A stretch of DNA of 50,574 nt from Chloroflexota bacterium (GCA_902812455.1 CADDZH010000028.1:1-50574); one strand, 5' to 3'. Numbered from the stretch's first letter, positions 15,850 through 25,783 are shown. The notes: generated from the sequence alone by a model not told the origin. Numbers and translations are program-made.

Positions 15850-15950
15850 AATAGCCGTTACAAGGAGTTTCACGTCTATCACCTCCCCGCACGTTTTTGC
15901 AGCATAAGAGTGATGTCTTGGCAACATCCGAGAGGATGAAAACGGCTATT
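15850..15950. repeat. 10-bp inverted repeat between IS3 and the aldolase gene
   Basis: AATAGCCGTT (15850-15859) is complementary to AACGGCTATT (15941-15950). It lies between the IS3 end and the stop of the KDPG aldolase gene and may mark an older element end. Weak evidence. Confidence 0.25.
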
Positions 15951-16029
15951 TCCGAAAGAACCGCTGCAAGCAGGAGCCTGACAAACTTCACGGGAAGACT
16001 AACAGCGACTTCTCTCAAAGGGGACCAGT

Positions 16030-16659
16030 CTACCGACTTAGAGCACATGCCTGCACATATTGACGGGCTAGCCCCGTCAAAGCCGCCCAGTCCTGCTTCT
16101 GTACTATTTCCTTGCTTACTAGCTGAGTTCCTATTGCCACAGTATACGCCCCTGCGTCAAGAAATGCAGCACAGTTGTTCAGGTTGACTCCTCCTGTGGG
16201 CACTAGCGGGATATTGGGCAACGGGGCAAGTACATCCTTAATATAACCGGGTCCCAGCACGCCGGCAGGAAATACCTTGACAAAATCGGCTCCTGTTCGC
16301 CATGCTGATAATATCTCTGTAGGCGTCGTTGCCCCACATAGCACTGGAATGCCTTGATCCCGGCCAACCGCTATCACATCAGGTAAAAAAGCGGGGGTCA
16401 CTAAAAATGCAGCTCCTGCGGAAATGGCTGCCCGGGCCATTTCCGCATCCAAAACAGTACCCGCACCCACCAGAACCCCTCCTGCCAGTTCCCGCTTTAC
16501 CTGTGTAATCGACTCAGGTGCCTGCGGGTTGGTCATGGTGAATTCTTGTGTGGTAATGCCGCCAGCGAGTAGAGCGCGACTAATTTCTAATGCCTGCTCC
16601 AGGTTATCCAGCCGCACGATAGCAATTGGCTTACGCTGCTCTATAATATTCTGTGTCAT
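16030..16659 (-). CDS. eda: KDPG aldolase family (2-keto-3-deoxy-6-phosphogluconate aldolase)
   Basis: 209 residues from ATG 16659, chosen for GAGG 5 nt upstream; an in-frame start at 16692 has no such site. The Schiff-base lysine is in DFVKVFPA, with IAIVRL at the N terminus, Glu in TTQEFT, and PTGGVN as the phosphate loop. The enzyme splits KDPG (or the galactose epimer) to pyruvate and glyceraldehyde 3-phosphate in the cytoplasm. It is divergent from the KDG kinase gene at 16782, 122 bp away. Together the two complete the lower branch of uronate or aldonate breakdown. Confidence 0.88.
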   Translation of the reverse strand: MTQNIIEQRKPIAIVRLDNLEQALEISRALLAGGITTQEFTMTNPQAPESITQVKRELAGGVLVGAGTVLDAEMARAAISAGAAFLVTPAFLPDVIAVGRDQGIPVLCGATTPTEILSAWRTGADFVKVFPAGVLGPGYIKDVLAPLPNIPLVPTGGVNLNNCAAFLDAGAYTVAIGTQLVSKEIVQKQDWAALTGLARQYVQACALSR

Positions 16660-16781
16660 TTCCTCTAACCCATCTTTGCTTATTGTTCGCAAAACAGTAT
16701 ATCATTGATGATGATTCTATTTTTCATTCGCATTTTTCGTCAAGGATATCTTGCTGCTTCGCTAACTTAAGAAGGAATGCT

Positions 16782-17783
16782 ATGTCTTATGATGTAGTCA
16801 GCCTGGGTGAAACCATGTTGCGGCTGAGTGCTGCAGACAACATACGCTTGGAAGAGGCCGATACATTCCATAGCTACGTTGCCGGTAGCGAATCAAATAC
16901 GCTGGCTTGCCTTTCGCGCCTCAACCTTAAAACTGCCTGGATATCTGCCCTTCCCAAAAATCCATTAGGGCAGCGCGTTGAGAGCGAGTTGCGTGGCCAC
17001 GGGATAGATACAACACATATCATATGGTCAGGGAGCGCCACGCGCCTGGGCATCTTTTATTCAGAAGAAGCCGCCGACCCCCTGGGCCTCCAGGTCTACT
17101 ACGACCGGGCCAACTCGGCCTTTGCTCTGCTTGAACCAGGCTCAGTCGATACCTCTGTAATAGATGGCGCAAGACTTCTCCACTTGACAGGCATAACCCC
17201 AGCGCTCAGTGAGCGCGCGAAGCAAATATTCTCTCGCTTTTTGTATAAGGCACGCGACAATGGCATCCCTCTTTCATTCGATGTGAACTACCGTGCAAAA
17301 TTGTGGTCTGCAAAGGAGGCAGCCGCTGATATAGAGGAAGCCTGCCAGCAAGCCAACCTATTATTCTGCACGCAGACGGATGCCGCCGATTTGTGGGGCT
17401 TCAATGGAAGTGCAGATGCAGTGTTGCGCCAGATGGCAGGCAAGTTTGCCAGCAACAACCCATCCAAAACACTTGTACTGACGCTGGGTAGCGAAGGATC
17501 TGCTCAGCTACAGGGTGACATCTACACGATTGAACCAGCTTTCCCCAGCGAAGGTACAGCGCGTTTCGGCTCAGGAGATGCATTCGCGGCTGGCTACATC
17601 TACGCCTACCTGGACGGTCAACTCTATCGTGAAATGCATGCAGAGCAGGGTATTACAGCCCTCACCTTTGGCAACGCATTGGCTGCTCTCAAACGCTGCA
17701 TAGCAGGTGATATTGCCATCATTACCCCTGACGAGGTACGGGCAGTGCTGCAAAAGCGGGTGAGGAACAAGCGATTCCGCTAG
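16782..17783 (+). CDS. kdgK: 2-keto-3-deoxygluconate kinase (PfkB family)
   Basis: 333 residues. GAAGGA at 16771-16776 supports ATG 16782. The PfkB pattern is complete: VSLGETMLRL at the N terminus, GSESNTLACLSRL as substrate loop, and the catalytic GSGDAFAAGY near residue 264. The YYDRANSAFA segment is typical of KDG kinases. It phosphorylates KDG (or KDGal) for the adjacent aldolase. Other PfkB sugar kinases cannot be excluded, but the paired aldolase makes KDG kinase the best call. Confidence 0.85.
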   Translation: MSYDVVSLGETMLRLSAADNIRLEEADTFHSYVAGSESNTLACLSRLNLKTAWISALPKNPLGQRVESELRGHGIDTTHIIWSGSATRLGIFYSEEAADPLGLQVYYDRANSAFALLEPGSVDTSVIDGARLLHLTGITPALSERAKQIFSRFLYKARDNGIPLSFDVNYRAKLWSAKEAAADIEEACQQANLLFCTQTDAADLWGFNGSADAVLRQMAGKFASNNPSKTLVLTLGSEGSAQLQGDIYTIEPAFPSEGTARFGSGDAFAAGYIYAYLDGQLYREMHAEQGITALTFGNALAALKRCIAGDIAIITPDEVRAVLQKRVRNKRFR

Positions 17784-17903
17784 CAAAGGAGCCAAAATCG
17801 ACTCTCTTGCAAATGAAGAATACAGCACTGCCCTGCAGGATTGGGCCTCAAGTCACGAACCATTGCTTGCCATAGACTTCGCCTCTTGTCTTTCCCAACC
17901 GCA

Positions 17904-18791
17904 CTATGCCAGTCCGGCATCTTCCGAAACACCTAGAGATAGAGCCGACCAGTCCATCTCTCCTCGTCCCCGAGCTACTCCTGCCATCATGCGATCATGA
18001 ACCAAACTGGCCAATGGCATTGACATTCTCGTACTGGCCGCCGTTTGCAAGGCAAGACTCATATCCTTAAGACCTAGTGAAAGATAGAAACCCGCTGGCA
18101 TATAGCGTTTCTCGGCAATTGCCTTCCCATAATTTTGATAAATGGGGCAGGAGAAAATCGTTTGCCCAAACATATCAATGACCTTTGAGCGGTCAATGCC
18201 ATTCTTTTCGGCCAGCGTCAAAGCTTCAGCCATCGCCTCCATAGCAGCCGCGATGAGGAAATTGCCTGTCAGTTTGATTATATTGGCGGCTGCTGGCTCG
18301 TCGCCAAAGTCAAAAATGCCCTGCCCCAATGCATTCAAGAGCGGCTGCACGCGTTCTTTGGCAGCTTGTGGGCCAGAAACACAGATCCAAAGTTGCTGAG
18401 CCGCTGCAGCCTGTGGCCTACCAAAGACCGGCGCGGCAACGTAGATACTCCCATGTTTCTCATGAAGCTCGGCAAGTTTACTTGCTGTAGCTGACGATAC
18501 AGTACTCATTGATAGGTGTATGCCATCTGGTCCCAGCTTTTCTAAAAATCCATTCTCCCCTAAGACAACACTTTCCAGAGCACTATCGTTAGCCACCATC
18601 GTGATCACAATGCTGCCTGCTTCCACGACTTCATTTGGGTGGGAAGCCTGTTGCGCTCCTTGAGCCAGTAGAGGTTCTGCTCTACTTGGGTTCCGATTGT
18701 ACACACGGAGCTTAAAGCCTGCCTTTAGGAGATTACGGGCCATAGGCTGGCCCATGTTTCCTAATCCGATGAAGCCAATACTTTCAGCCAT
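17904..18791 (-). CDS. NAD(P)-dependent beta-hydroxyacid dehydrogenase (HIBADH family), copy 1
   Basis: 295 residues. The Rossmann motif GFIGLGNMGQPMARNLL opens the protein, followed by the substrate-binding segment (family consensus DAPVSGG, here AAPVFGRPQ) and the catalytic lysine in IIKLTGNFL. The GG to FG change in the substrate loop suggests a substrate other than 3-hydroxyisobutyrate. Relatives include tartronate semialdehyde reductase, L-threonate dehydrogenase and GLYR1-type aldehyde reductases. It stands alone between convergent kdgK and the divergent enolase-superfamily gene. Confidence 0.82.
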   Translation of the reverse strand: MAESIGFIGLGNMGQPMARNLLKAGFKLRVYNRNPSRAEPLLAQGAQQASHPNEVVEAGSIVITMVANDSALESVVLGENGFLEKLGPDGIHLSMSTVSSATASKLAELHEKHGSIYVAAPVFGRPQAAAAQQLWICVSGPQAAKERVQPLLNALGQGIFDFGDEPAAANIIKLTGNFLIAAAMEAMAEALTLAEKNGIDRSKVIDMFGQTIFSCPIYQNYGKAIAEKRYMPAGFYLSLGLKDMSLALQTAASTRMSMPLASLVHDRMMAGVARGRGEMDWSALSLGVSEDAGLA

Positions 18792-19035
18792 AAATTCAAC
18801 CCCTTTCTATCCAGGTGGATCTTCTCCGATACAGCTCAACCCAAATCAATATATCAAGTAGCTTCAGTAGTATTTGCTTCGCTCCTCATACATTAGTTTT
18901 TCCCTTTATACAATACAACCTCCTTCCCGGAAAATACAGATCGATTCCCGGATATATTTAGAAACCGTGTCACATTTTTATGCGTGAAGACACTGATGAT
19001 GACATGCAAATGGAAACAGCACAGGGAGGTGCAAT

Positions 19036-20217
19036 ATGAAAATTGTTGATGTCAAAACAAACGTAATGGGCACCGCGTGGAGGAATATCAGTTTTGTGCG
19101 TGTTCTCACTGATGAGGGCCTGGAGGGCGTTGGCGAGGTACGCATGCTCAACCACACGGATGCGTTGCTCGGCTATTTCGCCGAGGCAGTACCCAACCAT
19201 ATTTTAGGTAGTGATCCTTTTAATGTTGAAGACCTGGTGCAGCGTATGTTCAGAAACGACTTCGCGCGCGTCGGTGAGATTGCTATGTCCGCCATCTCAA
19301 CGATAGAAATAGCCTGCTGGGACATCATGGGCAAGGCGCTCGGGCAACCGGTCTACAAGCTGCTAGGTGGTGCGGTTCGAGATCGGATTAAAGCTTACGC
19401 CAATGGCTGGTACACTGTCGAGCGATCACCTCAGGAGTTCCACGCAGCCGCCAAACGCGTACTTGAGAAAGGCTATCGCGCCCTCAAGTTTGACCCCTTT
19501 GGTGCAGGCTTCTACGAACTGGACCGCACTGAGAAAAATAAGGTGATCGAGCTTGTTGAAGCGGTATACGACGCAGTTGGCCCCGATGTAGAAATATTGA
19601 TCGAGATGCACGGACGTTTTAACCCTGCTACTGCTGTGGAGATGGCTCACGAACTTGAGCGATTTCACCCATCCTGGGTCGAGGAGCCGGTACCGCCAGA
19701 AAATCTCGCGACACTTAAGAAGGCAGCAGAGAAAATCAACATTCCAGTCGCAACCGGAGAGCGCATTCATACGCGCTACGACTTTCGTGAACTCTTCGAG
19801 CTACAAGCGGCTGATATCATCCAGCCAGATATCACACACTTTGGCGGCCTACTTGAGACGAAGAAGCTTGCTGCCTGGGCCGAAGTCTACTATATCCTTG
19901 TTGCGCCACACAACGTTGGTGGTCCTGTTTCGACGGCAGCCGCGCTCCATTTTGCTGCATCTACACCCAACTTCAAGATTCAGGAGCACTTCAATGACTT
20001 TGCAGAGGATTGGGTAAAAGCCGCAGCGCCGGGCAATCCTGAGGTGGTGGATGGCTACTTTGCGCTACCTGGTGGTCCAGGGCTGGGAGTGACGCTCGAC
20101 GAAGCTGTCATTTCACAACATCCCCGGCAGCACATTTTCTTCAACCTGTTCGCCGAGAACTGGCATCGTCGGCAGGCAGTAGTCCAGCCCGGGCCAGGTA
20201 ATCCTGGTCAGATTTGA
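19036..20217 (+). CDS. Enolase-superfamily sugar-acid dehydratase (galactonate/gluconate dehydratase-like)
   Basis: 393 residues, with GGGAGG before ATG 19036. The mandelate-racemase-type barrel shows KFDPFGAG (lysine strand), EMHGRFNP (first metal ligand region), WVEEP (second), ATGERIH (third), PDITHFGG and the catalytic His in APHNVGG. These match the subgroup that includes D-galactonate, D-gluconate and mannonate dehydratases, giving 2-keto-3-deoxy acids for KdgK and Eda. The exact substrate cannot be read. The gene is convergent with the seven-gene operon, with a hairpin between the two. Confidence 0.82.
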   Translation: MKIVDVKTNVMGTAWRNISFVRVLTDEGLEGVGEVRMLNHTDALLGYFAEAVPNHILGSDPFNVEDLVQRMFRNDFARVGEIAMSAISTIEIACWDIMGKALGQPVYKLLGGAVRDRIKAYANGWYTVERSPQEFHAAAKRVLEKGYRALKFDPFGAGFYELDRTEKNKVIELVEAVYDAVGPDVEILIEMHGRFNPATAVEMAHELERFHPSWVEEPVPPENLATLKKAAEKINIPVATGERIHTRYDFRELFELQAADIIQPDITHFGGLLETKKLAAWAEVYYILVAPHNVGGPVSTAAALHFAASTPNFKIQEHFNDFAEDWVKAAAPGNPEVVDGYFALPGGPGLGVTLDEAVISQHPRQHIFFNLFAENWHRRQAVVQPGPGNPGQI

Positions 20218-20247
20218 TAAGGGGACATCCCTAATGGAGTCCCCTTA
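20218..20247. terminator. Hairpin between convergent genes
   Basis: TAAGGGGAC (20218-20226) and GTCCCCTTA (20239-20247) form a perfect 9-bp stem with a 12-nt loop. It fills the 27-bp gap between the dehydratase and the class II aldolase and overlaps the aldolase stop. No strong T-tract follows on either strand, so it may act in both directions at moderate strength. Confidence 0.55.
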
Positions 20248-21105
20248 CAAAAAATTGCAGGTTCGGAGAGTATTGGTAACGACTCCTTCAGCCGCAGCAA
20301 TAGCTTCCTGCATAAGATCGAGTAAGTCTTGACCTTTCTTGCGCAAGTCAGGTTCAGGTCCAACTCGCACTCCCCAGCCGGCTATTGCTCTCACAAAAGC
20401 TGTGCGTACCTCGGTATTGACGTTCAGCTTGGCAATACCCAGGCGTATGGCATGCTGGATGTCCTCCTTAGAAATGCCGCTCGCACCATGTAAAACGAGC
20501 GGCACACCCACCTCGGCAGCTATTTGCGCTAATCTTTCAAAATCGAGCGGCGGTGGGTTCGGCACATACCCATGCACATTCCCAATTGACACAGCTAACA
20601 AAGTAGCTCCCGTCGCTGCAACAAATTCCTGGGCCTGAGCCGGATCAGTAAGAGAAGCTTCGACCTCTTCAACCGTTACTCCGTCTTCTGTTCCTGCTAA
20701 ATACCCCAGCTCGGCCTCGATCATACCTCCATAGCTGGTGGCAAGTTCAACCGCGCGCCGGGTGAAGGCAATGTTCTCGGCAAATGGCAGCTGCGCTCCA
20801 TCGGCAAGAGCCGATGAAAAACCCCATCTAAAACATGTCTCGATCAGGCCCATATCCGCACAATGATCCAGGTGAACGGCTACCGGGACAGATGCAACCC
20901 GCCCTGCTGCCAGCGTTGCCATTGCTAACAGCTCACCACCGGCCTTGATGGCCTGTACTCCCAGTTGTAAGATGACCGGCACGTTCAACTTTTCGACGGC
21001 CGCCACGATCGCTCGTGTTAGCTCCAGGTTGTAGGTGTTGAAGGCTCCTACCGCTACTCCCTTCCTCCGCGCCTGCTGCACCAGTTGTATCGTCTTCGCC
21101 AGCAT
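20245..21105 (-). CDS. Class II ketose-bisphosphate aldolase family protein
   Basis: 286 residues. GAAGGGA precedes ATG 21105. Zinc and catalytic residues of the FbaA/GatY family are visible: AVHLDHCAD, MIEAELGYLAG, IGNVHGYVP and LVLHGASGI, then KLNVNTEVRTAF. It cleaves or forms ketose phosphates with dihydroxyacetone phosphate. Last gene of the seven-gene operon, 28 nt behind the sugar-acid kinase. It probably splits the phosphorylated product of that kinase rather than fructose bisphosphate. Confidence 0.85.
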   Translation of the reverse strand: MLAKTIQLVQQARRKGVAVGAFNTYNLELTRAIVAAVEKLNVPVILQLGVQAIKAGGELLAMATLAAGRVASVPVAVHLDHCADMGLIETCFRWGFSSALADGAQLPFAENIAFTRRAVELATSYGGMIEAELGYLAGTEDGVTVEEVEASLTDPAQAQEFVAATGATLLAVSIGNVHGYVPNPPPLDFERLAQIAAEVGVPLVLHGASGISKEDIQHAIRLGIAKLNVNTEVRTAFVRAIAGWGVRVGPEPDLRKKGQDLLDLMQEAIAAAEGVVTNTLRTCNFL

Positions 21106-21133
21106 AAACGTCCCTTCTCCCGCCGGGAAACAT

Positions 21134-22600
21134 TCACGGGTTTCTGTTATTCTCTGTCCCGCTGAGCAATTTCGCAGCCTCTCTCAGACTCTCCGGGCCT
21201 CCCACATTCCCGGGAAACACGATATACGGCACACCTTCAAATCGTGACTCTGGCCCGGTCTGTAGCTTCCAGACTGGCACCCCTGGAAAAAGCTGCCCAA
21301 GCACTCGTGCTCTCGCTGCCCCAAGCCCCTTCTGTGCAACATCCTGGCTCGTAATACCCCCCTTCGCAATGATAAAGCGCGGGCGACTCGTCACCTCATG
21401 GAAAGCAGCAATCAGGGCCTCGGATACCTTCTTCCCAATCTCCAGATTTTCAGCTGGGTCAGCGCTCGTCATCAGCTTGCGACTTGTATAGAGAACTCCG
21501 ATTCTTCCACTCGCGACCGCCCCTTCAAGCTGCCGGCCTGCTTCACGACTCACCTCTCTTGCCTCATCAGCGCTGTGTATCACCCGCTCTACAGGAAGCT
21601 CGATGCCTACTACATGAGAGAGCGTGAGCAGGTTCTCAAGCTGCACACTGCTGCCTGGCACATACGATCCAACCACGACCAATCCACCTACCCTGGCCGG
21701 TACGTTATCCGTTAGAATCTCGCTGACTTGCAGCAGCGGTTTCTCCTTGAGAGCACCCCTCAGCCGCACAAAACTTGCAGCCGTCCTATATAAGAAACGT
21801 TTCCCTGCAGCCTCTGCCCATAACAGTCCCAATACGACGACCGCAAGGTCGCCATACCCTGCCGCATTGATGACCATAGGCAGACCTCCCTTGACCGCTT
21901 TCAATGTTGCGGCAACCGCGTCGGGTCCACCTCCTCGAATAAGCTCCAGCCCTATGCTGACTACCTGGTCTGCCTTCCAGTACCCGTCGCTTTTGGCCTC
22001 TATCCAGGCAGGTAGATATGCCGTCTTGTAGCCAAAGACAGCGTCCTGAGCAAAGGCTGTCTCATGTGCAGGCACGAGCGTATCGGAATCGGCAGTCGGG
22101 GTAGCCACATAGTGGATATCGTTGATCGTATAGCGGCCACCTTCAAAAAAGGCTGGCACAACCAGGTGACCATCAAAGCGCTCGCGAGCGGAGGGGGACA
22201 GTACATGTTCCAGCGCAAAGATTTCCCCTGGATAGTGCCCTCGCAGCGTTGAGTCGCTGCGGCTAGCCACCACAAAATCAATGCCCGTTGTCCGCGAAGC
22301 CTCTACAAGTTGCTGAGCTGTTTCGCGGTTTACCCGAACCGCCTCGCTCTCAGGCATGCTGCGCGAGTTCGTAAGTAAATAGAACAACCGCGGCTTATTC
22401 AGCAAGGCATCGGCAAGCATCTGCGCATTCCAGGTAGTAAATAACTCAATATCATGCACCGTCTGTGTGCCAGTCGGATCATCGTCAATTACCACCAGCT
22501 TGCGCCCACTCCCCTCTACCCCCTGCGAAATTTCCCTGAACAAGCTCGACTCGCTCGGTTCAGAGGGCAGCCCGGCCAAAAGCTCAGTTAAAGTAACCAT
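21134..22600 (-). CDS. Four-carbon acid sugar kinase family (DUF1537; OtnK/DtnK/OiaK-like)
   Basis: 488 residues. The N-terminal domain has VVIDDDPTGTQTVHD and SRSDSTLRGHYPGE; the C-terminal nucleotide-binding domain has FIIAKGGITSQD and VFPGNVGG. Both halves are typical of the family. Known members phosphorylate 2-oxo-tetronates, D-threonate or 3-oxo-isoapionate. It is 20 nt downstream of the SDR and 28 nt upstream of the aldolase, so kinase and aldolase should act in sequence. Which acid is used cannot be told from the sequence. Confidence 0.85.
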   Translation of the reverse strand: MVTLTELLAGLPSEPSESSLFREISQGVEGSGRKLVVIDDDPTGTQTVHDIELFTTWNAQMLADALLNKPRLFYLLTNSRSMPESEAVRVNRETAQQLVEASRTTGIDFVVASRSDSTLRGHYPGEIFALEHVLSPSARERFDGHLVVPAFFEGGRYTINDIHYVATPTADSDTLVPAHETAFAQDAVFGYKTAYLPAWIEAKSDGYWKADQVVSIGLELIRGGGPDAVAATLKAVKGGLPMVINAAGYGDLAVVVLGLLWAEAAGKRFLYRTAASFVRLRGALKEKPLLQVSEILTDNVPARVGGLVVVGSYVPGSSVQLENLLTLSHVVGIELPVERVIHSADEAREVSREAGRQLEGAVASGRIGVLYTSRKLMTSADPAENLEIGKKVSEALIAAFHEVTSRPRFIIAKGGITSQDVAQKGLGAARARVLGQLFPGVPVWKLQTGPESRFEGVPYIVFPGNVGGPESLREAAKLLSGTENNRNP

Positions 22601-22620
22601 CGTACAACACTCTCTTTGTA

Positions 22621-23382
22621 CTAATGCATATGCATGCCTCCATTAATATCCAATGTGACGCCAGTCAAATAGGCGCTGTCATCCGAAGCCAGGAAGAGGA
22701 TAGCATTGGCAACATCTTCAACCGTAGCCAGACGGCCTACCAGCGTCCCCTTTGCAAGCTCAACCTTGCGTTCCGGCGTCAGCAGATCTCCGGCAATATC
22801 AGTATCGACCATCGATGGTGCTACGCAATTGACGCGAATACCCTTCGGAGTGAGCTCGCGCGCCAGCGCCTTGGTCAGGCCCATAATGCCCGCCTTGGCC
22901 GCGCTGTAAGCGCTGGTGCCAAAAACTCCACCACCTCGTTCTCCCGACACTGAAGAGAGCGAGACAATAGCGCCACCGCCCCGCTCCAGCATAGCGGGCA
23001 CAGCAGCTTGGGTCGTCAAAAAGGTCCCTTTGAGGTTGACATCGAGCACCAGATCGTACTCTTCTTCAGAGATATCAAGGAACTGCGTAGGACGAGTCAA
23101 GCCAGCATTGTTTACCAGAATATCCAGCCCGCCAAATTGCTCCACCGTTCTCTTGACCACCTGCACCATCTGCTCCTTATTGCGCACATCCGCCACCTCG
23201 CCAATCGCCGAACTAAGCTCGTTAAGTTCCGATACGACCCGTTTTACACCATCCGCTACGATGTCAGTAATCGCTACTTTCGCACCCTCCCGTGCCAGGG
23301 CCAAGGCCGTTGCTCGTCCGATGCCTCGCGGAGAACCGGCACCTGTTACTAAAGCAACCTTGCCTTCAAATCTCTTACCCAT
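22621..23382 (-). CDS. SDR-family oxidoreductase
   Basis: 253 residues. ATG 23382 follows a GGGGGG run at 5-nt spacing; a longer in-frame start at 23439 has no site. The classical SDR signature is complete: TGAGSPRGIG (with a two-residue insertion in the usual TGxxxGIG), NNAG, SLSSVSG and YSAAK. It oxidises or reduces a sugar, sugar acid or keto acid. The known 2-keto-3-deoxy-L-fuconate dehydrogenases also belong here, but its place inside the seven-gene operon favours a role in that route. Confidence 0.83.
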   Translation of the reverse strand: MGKRFEGKVALVTGAGSPRGIGRATALALAREGAKVAITDIVADGVKRVVSELNELSSAIGEVADVRNKEQMVQVVKRTVEQFGGLDILVNNAGLTRPTQFLDISEEEYDLVLDVNLKGTFLTTQAAVPAMLERGGGAIVSLSSVSGERGGGVFGTSAYSAAKAGIMGLTKALARELTPKGIRVNCVAPSMVDTDIAGDLLTPERKVELAKGTLVGRLATVEDVANAILFLASDDSAYLTGVTLDINGGMHMH

Positions 23383-23502
23383 GATAACCCCCCAGAATAG
23401 CTCAAACCATCTGGCCTTCGCCTTGTTTCCAATCGACAAAGGCCAGTTTGACAGTAAAATATTTCACTCTCTAAATTTACACTTGTGTAATACTTCTCCC
23501 TT

Positions 23503-24309
23503 TCACTCTTCCACTAAAGCAATGGCTCGCCCAGGCCCTCCGGTAGAGCCTGCAACCTTCACTGGAAGAAAGATGAAATATGCCCCGCGAGGCGGCAGCT
23601 TATCTAAGCCTGTCAGCAGTTCTACGTAGCGCATGCTACGACTCAGCCCTTCCTGGTGCGCCGGAACTCCTTCGTGTGCTGCCCCTATGCTAGGCGCATC
23701 GATTCCGAGGCAGCGTACTCCCCGCTCGTGAAGATAAAGTACAGCATCTACGTTGGGAGCAGGCCAGCCCGGGCTATTCTTGAAAATCAGCGGCCCTCTA
23801 GCATAGGCGTCTCCTTTTGGACCTGTCACGTAGTGCTCATCCCATCCTGTATAGAGCAGCACCACCTCGCCAGCTTGAATTTGACCGTTCTTATCCTCCC
23901 ATACTTTGATGTGGCCCGCTGTGATCCACGGACTCTCACCCGGATTCCCCTGGCCGGATAGTTCCGTCACATCCACGACTACAGCAGGCCCCATCAGATC
24001 CTGCACAGGCACACGATCTCCCGTCTGTAAGCCCAATTCATGTGCCCAAGGCAAGCCCGAATCAGGCGGTGGAATGAAATGTGTTGGCGCATCAAAATGA
24101 GTGCCGCAATGCTCATCAATGATCCAGAATCGCGTCTGGTATGGAGCCACGCTAGGTACAGCTCCTTGTCGCTCGGATAGCTCTGAGTAGTAGTTCCATA
24201 CCTTGGTTGTAAAAACCATATGCGTCGGCCATCCAGAGGGTAGGTCGGGCGATACTGTTACTGATAGGTCCACGATATGGCTCTTCTGCAAAACATCCCA
24301 AATCGCCAT
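23503..24309 (-). CDS. Cyclase-family hydrolase (kynurenine-formamidase-like fold)
   Basis: 268 residues from ATG 24309. The family metal motif appears as EHCGTHFDAPTHF (HxGTHxDxPxH). Later residues include GIDAPSIGAAHEG and a C-terminal RAIALVEE. Such proteins hydrolyse amides, lactones or cyclic esters. In a sugar-oxidation operon a lactonase role is the natural inference, not proven. It lies between the MFS transporter and the SDR with gaps of 84 and 120 nt. Confidence 0.78.
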   Translation of the reverse strand: MAIWDVLQKSHIVDLSVTVSPDLPSGWPTHMVFTTKVWNYYSELSERQGAVPSVAPYQTRFWIIDEHCGTHFDAPTHFIPPPDSGLPWAHELGLQTGDRVPVQDLMGPAVVVDVTELSGQGNPGESPWITAGHIKVWEDKNGQIQAGEVVLLYTGWDEHYVTGPKGDAYARGPLIFKNSPGWPAPNVDAVLYLHERGVRCLGIDAPSIGAAHEGVPAHQEGLSRSMRYVELLTGLDKLPPRGAYFIFLPVKVAGSTGGPGRAIALVEE

Positions 24310-24393
24310 GTTCGACTCCATTCTGCTTTTTAGAGGAAGTCTGACATGAAGCAACATCAGACCTCCTGTATCCATCCTCTGCTACAGGCAATC

Positions 24394-25710
24394 TTAAATT
24401 GCGATCTGCTCCAACTCCTGATGTGGAGGTATCTTCCGCAAAATCAGTGTTGTACACTCGCCAAAGCCCAGCAGTACCGCAATGACTAACCATGTCACGG
24501 TTGGAGAGGTGATGCTAATCAGGATCGTCCACAGCAATGTCCCGATAATAAGCCCAGCAGTGAACATCGCTCCTAGCCAGCCAACGGCGGTTCCGCGTAC
24601 ACGTGTCGGGAAACTTTCTGCCCAGTAGGCATAGCCTGCCCCCGACCATGTACCATTGGTAGCCTGGTAGATCAGGAAGTAGACGATCGAGATCAAGACG
24701 AAATTGGTGCCATGCAGAAACAGGAATATCAGGTTCAAAGGACCGGTGAGAATTCCTGTCACGATGAGCACCTCGCGACGGCCCCACCTTTCACCCAGAA
24801 TGCCTCCGAGAATGTAGAAGAGGTATCCAATACCGCCACAGACTAGCAGAAGCTTTGCCGCCTGATCAGCACTCCAGCCATTATAACTCGTGAGCCAGTA
24901 CGTGATATAGACATTGGTCGCTACCCACGAAGTTGAATAGAACAGCCAGACGATGGTGAGCAAGGTCAATTGCTGCCGTACATATCCAGGTGTAGCAAAC
25001 AACTGCTTGAGTGTCACCTTCTTTGCCTCTTCCACATCAACATTGTACCGCTGGAGGAGCTCCTGCACCCTCAACTGCTCGCCTGCCAGTGCGGCAGATC
25101 GAACCTGCCGCAGATGCAGATAACGGTCAGATTCCCGAATCCAAAACCGGCCAATAATGACAACAATCAGTGGAATAAGCCCAAAGAGGAAAACGGTGCG
25201 CCAGCCAAGCCCAATGAACGCCAGGTACACGCCCGATGCCACGAACACGCCGAGAGGCCATCCACCCTGAACGATAGAGTAGAGCAAGCCACGATTCTTA
25301 TTTGGTACCTGCTCGTTCACAAGCGTGATAGAAATAGCAAGCTCAGAATTGGCGAAGCCGGAGGCAAGAGCCCGCACAAGCGCCAACTGCCAGTAGTTCT
25401 GCACAAAGAACGTCAGCCCGGTAAAAAGCGCCGCAGCAGAGAGAGAGAACATCCACATCCACTTGCGCCCTCGAGTATCCATCCCATAGCCTACGAGGAA
25501 CGTGATGATGAACATCGCTGCGTAAATAATAAATCCCAACAAGCCAACGAGGGAGGCCGACAAGTGAAGGTCTGAGGCGATGTTGGGGAAGGTCAGTACT
25601 AGCAGGTTGAAGTCATACGAAGCAAGCGCCCAACCAGCAAGCGCAATAATGATGAGATAGACTGTATAGCGCCTATCGTAGGGTACAGCGCGAGACTGAG
25701 CCGTTGCCAT
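24394..25710 (-). CDS. MFS transporter, sugar-acid or sugar uptake
   Basis: 438 residues from ATG 25710, chosen for AAGGAGG upstream rather than the 25767 start. Twelve hydrophobic segments are visible; the loop 2-3 motif reads GYGMDTRGRKWMW. A 40-residue cytoplasmic loop with IRESDRYLHLRQVRSAALAGE separates the two halves. The sequence resembles the metabolite:H+ symporter branch. Being third in the seven-gene operon, it likely imports that pathway's substrate across the inner membrane. Confidence 0.82.
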   Translation of the reverse strand: MATAQSRAVPYDRRYTVYLIIIALAGWALASYDFNLLVLTFPNIASDLHLSASLVGLLGFIIYAAMFIITFLVGYGMDTRGRKWMWMFSLSAAALFTGLTFFVQNYWQLALVRALASGFANSELAISITLVNEQVPNKNRGLLYSIVQGGWPLGVFVASGVYLAFIGLGWRTVFLFGLIPLIVVIIGRFWIRESDRYLHLRQVRSAALAGEQLRVQELLQRYNVDVEEAKKVTLKQLFATPGYVRQQLTLLTIVWLFYSTSWVATNVYITYWLTSYNGWSADQAAKLLLVCGGIGYLFYILGGILGERWGRREVLIVTGILTGPLNLIFLFLHGTNFVLISIVYFLIYQATNGTWSGAGYAYWAESFPTRVRGTAVGWLGAMFTAGLIIGTLLWTILISITSPTVTWLVIAVLLGFGECTTLILRKIPPHQELEQIAI

Positions 25711-25783
25711 AGATGTAGATTCCTCCTTCTCCAGGTAACAAATCATTCTCTTCAAAAGACTGCACACGCCGGATCACGCCATA

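Noticed and set aside
15850..15950. Possible single CRISPR-type repeat
   Set aside because: A GTTTC-like and a GAAAAC-like end caught the eye, but there is no second repeat copy or regular spacing.
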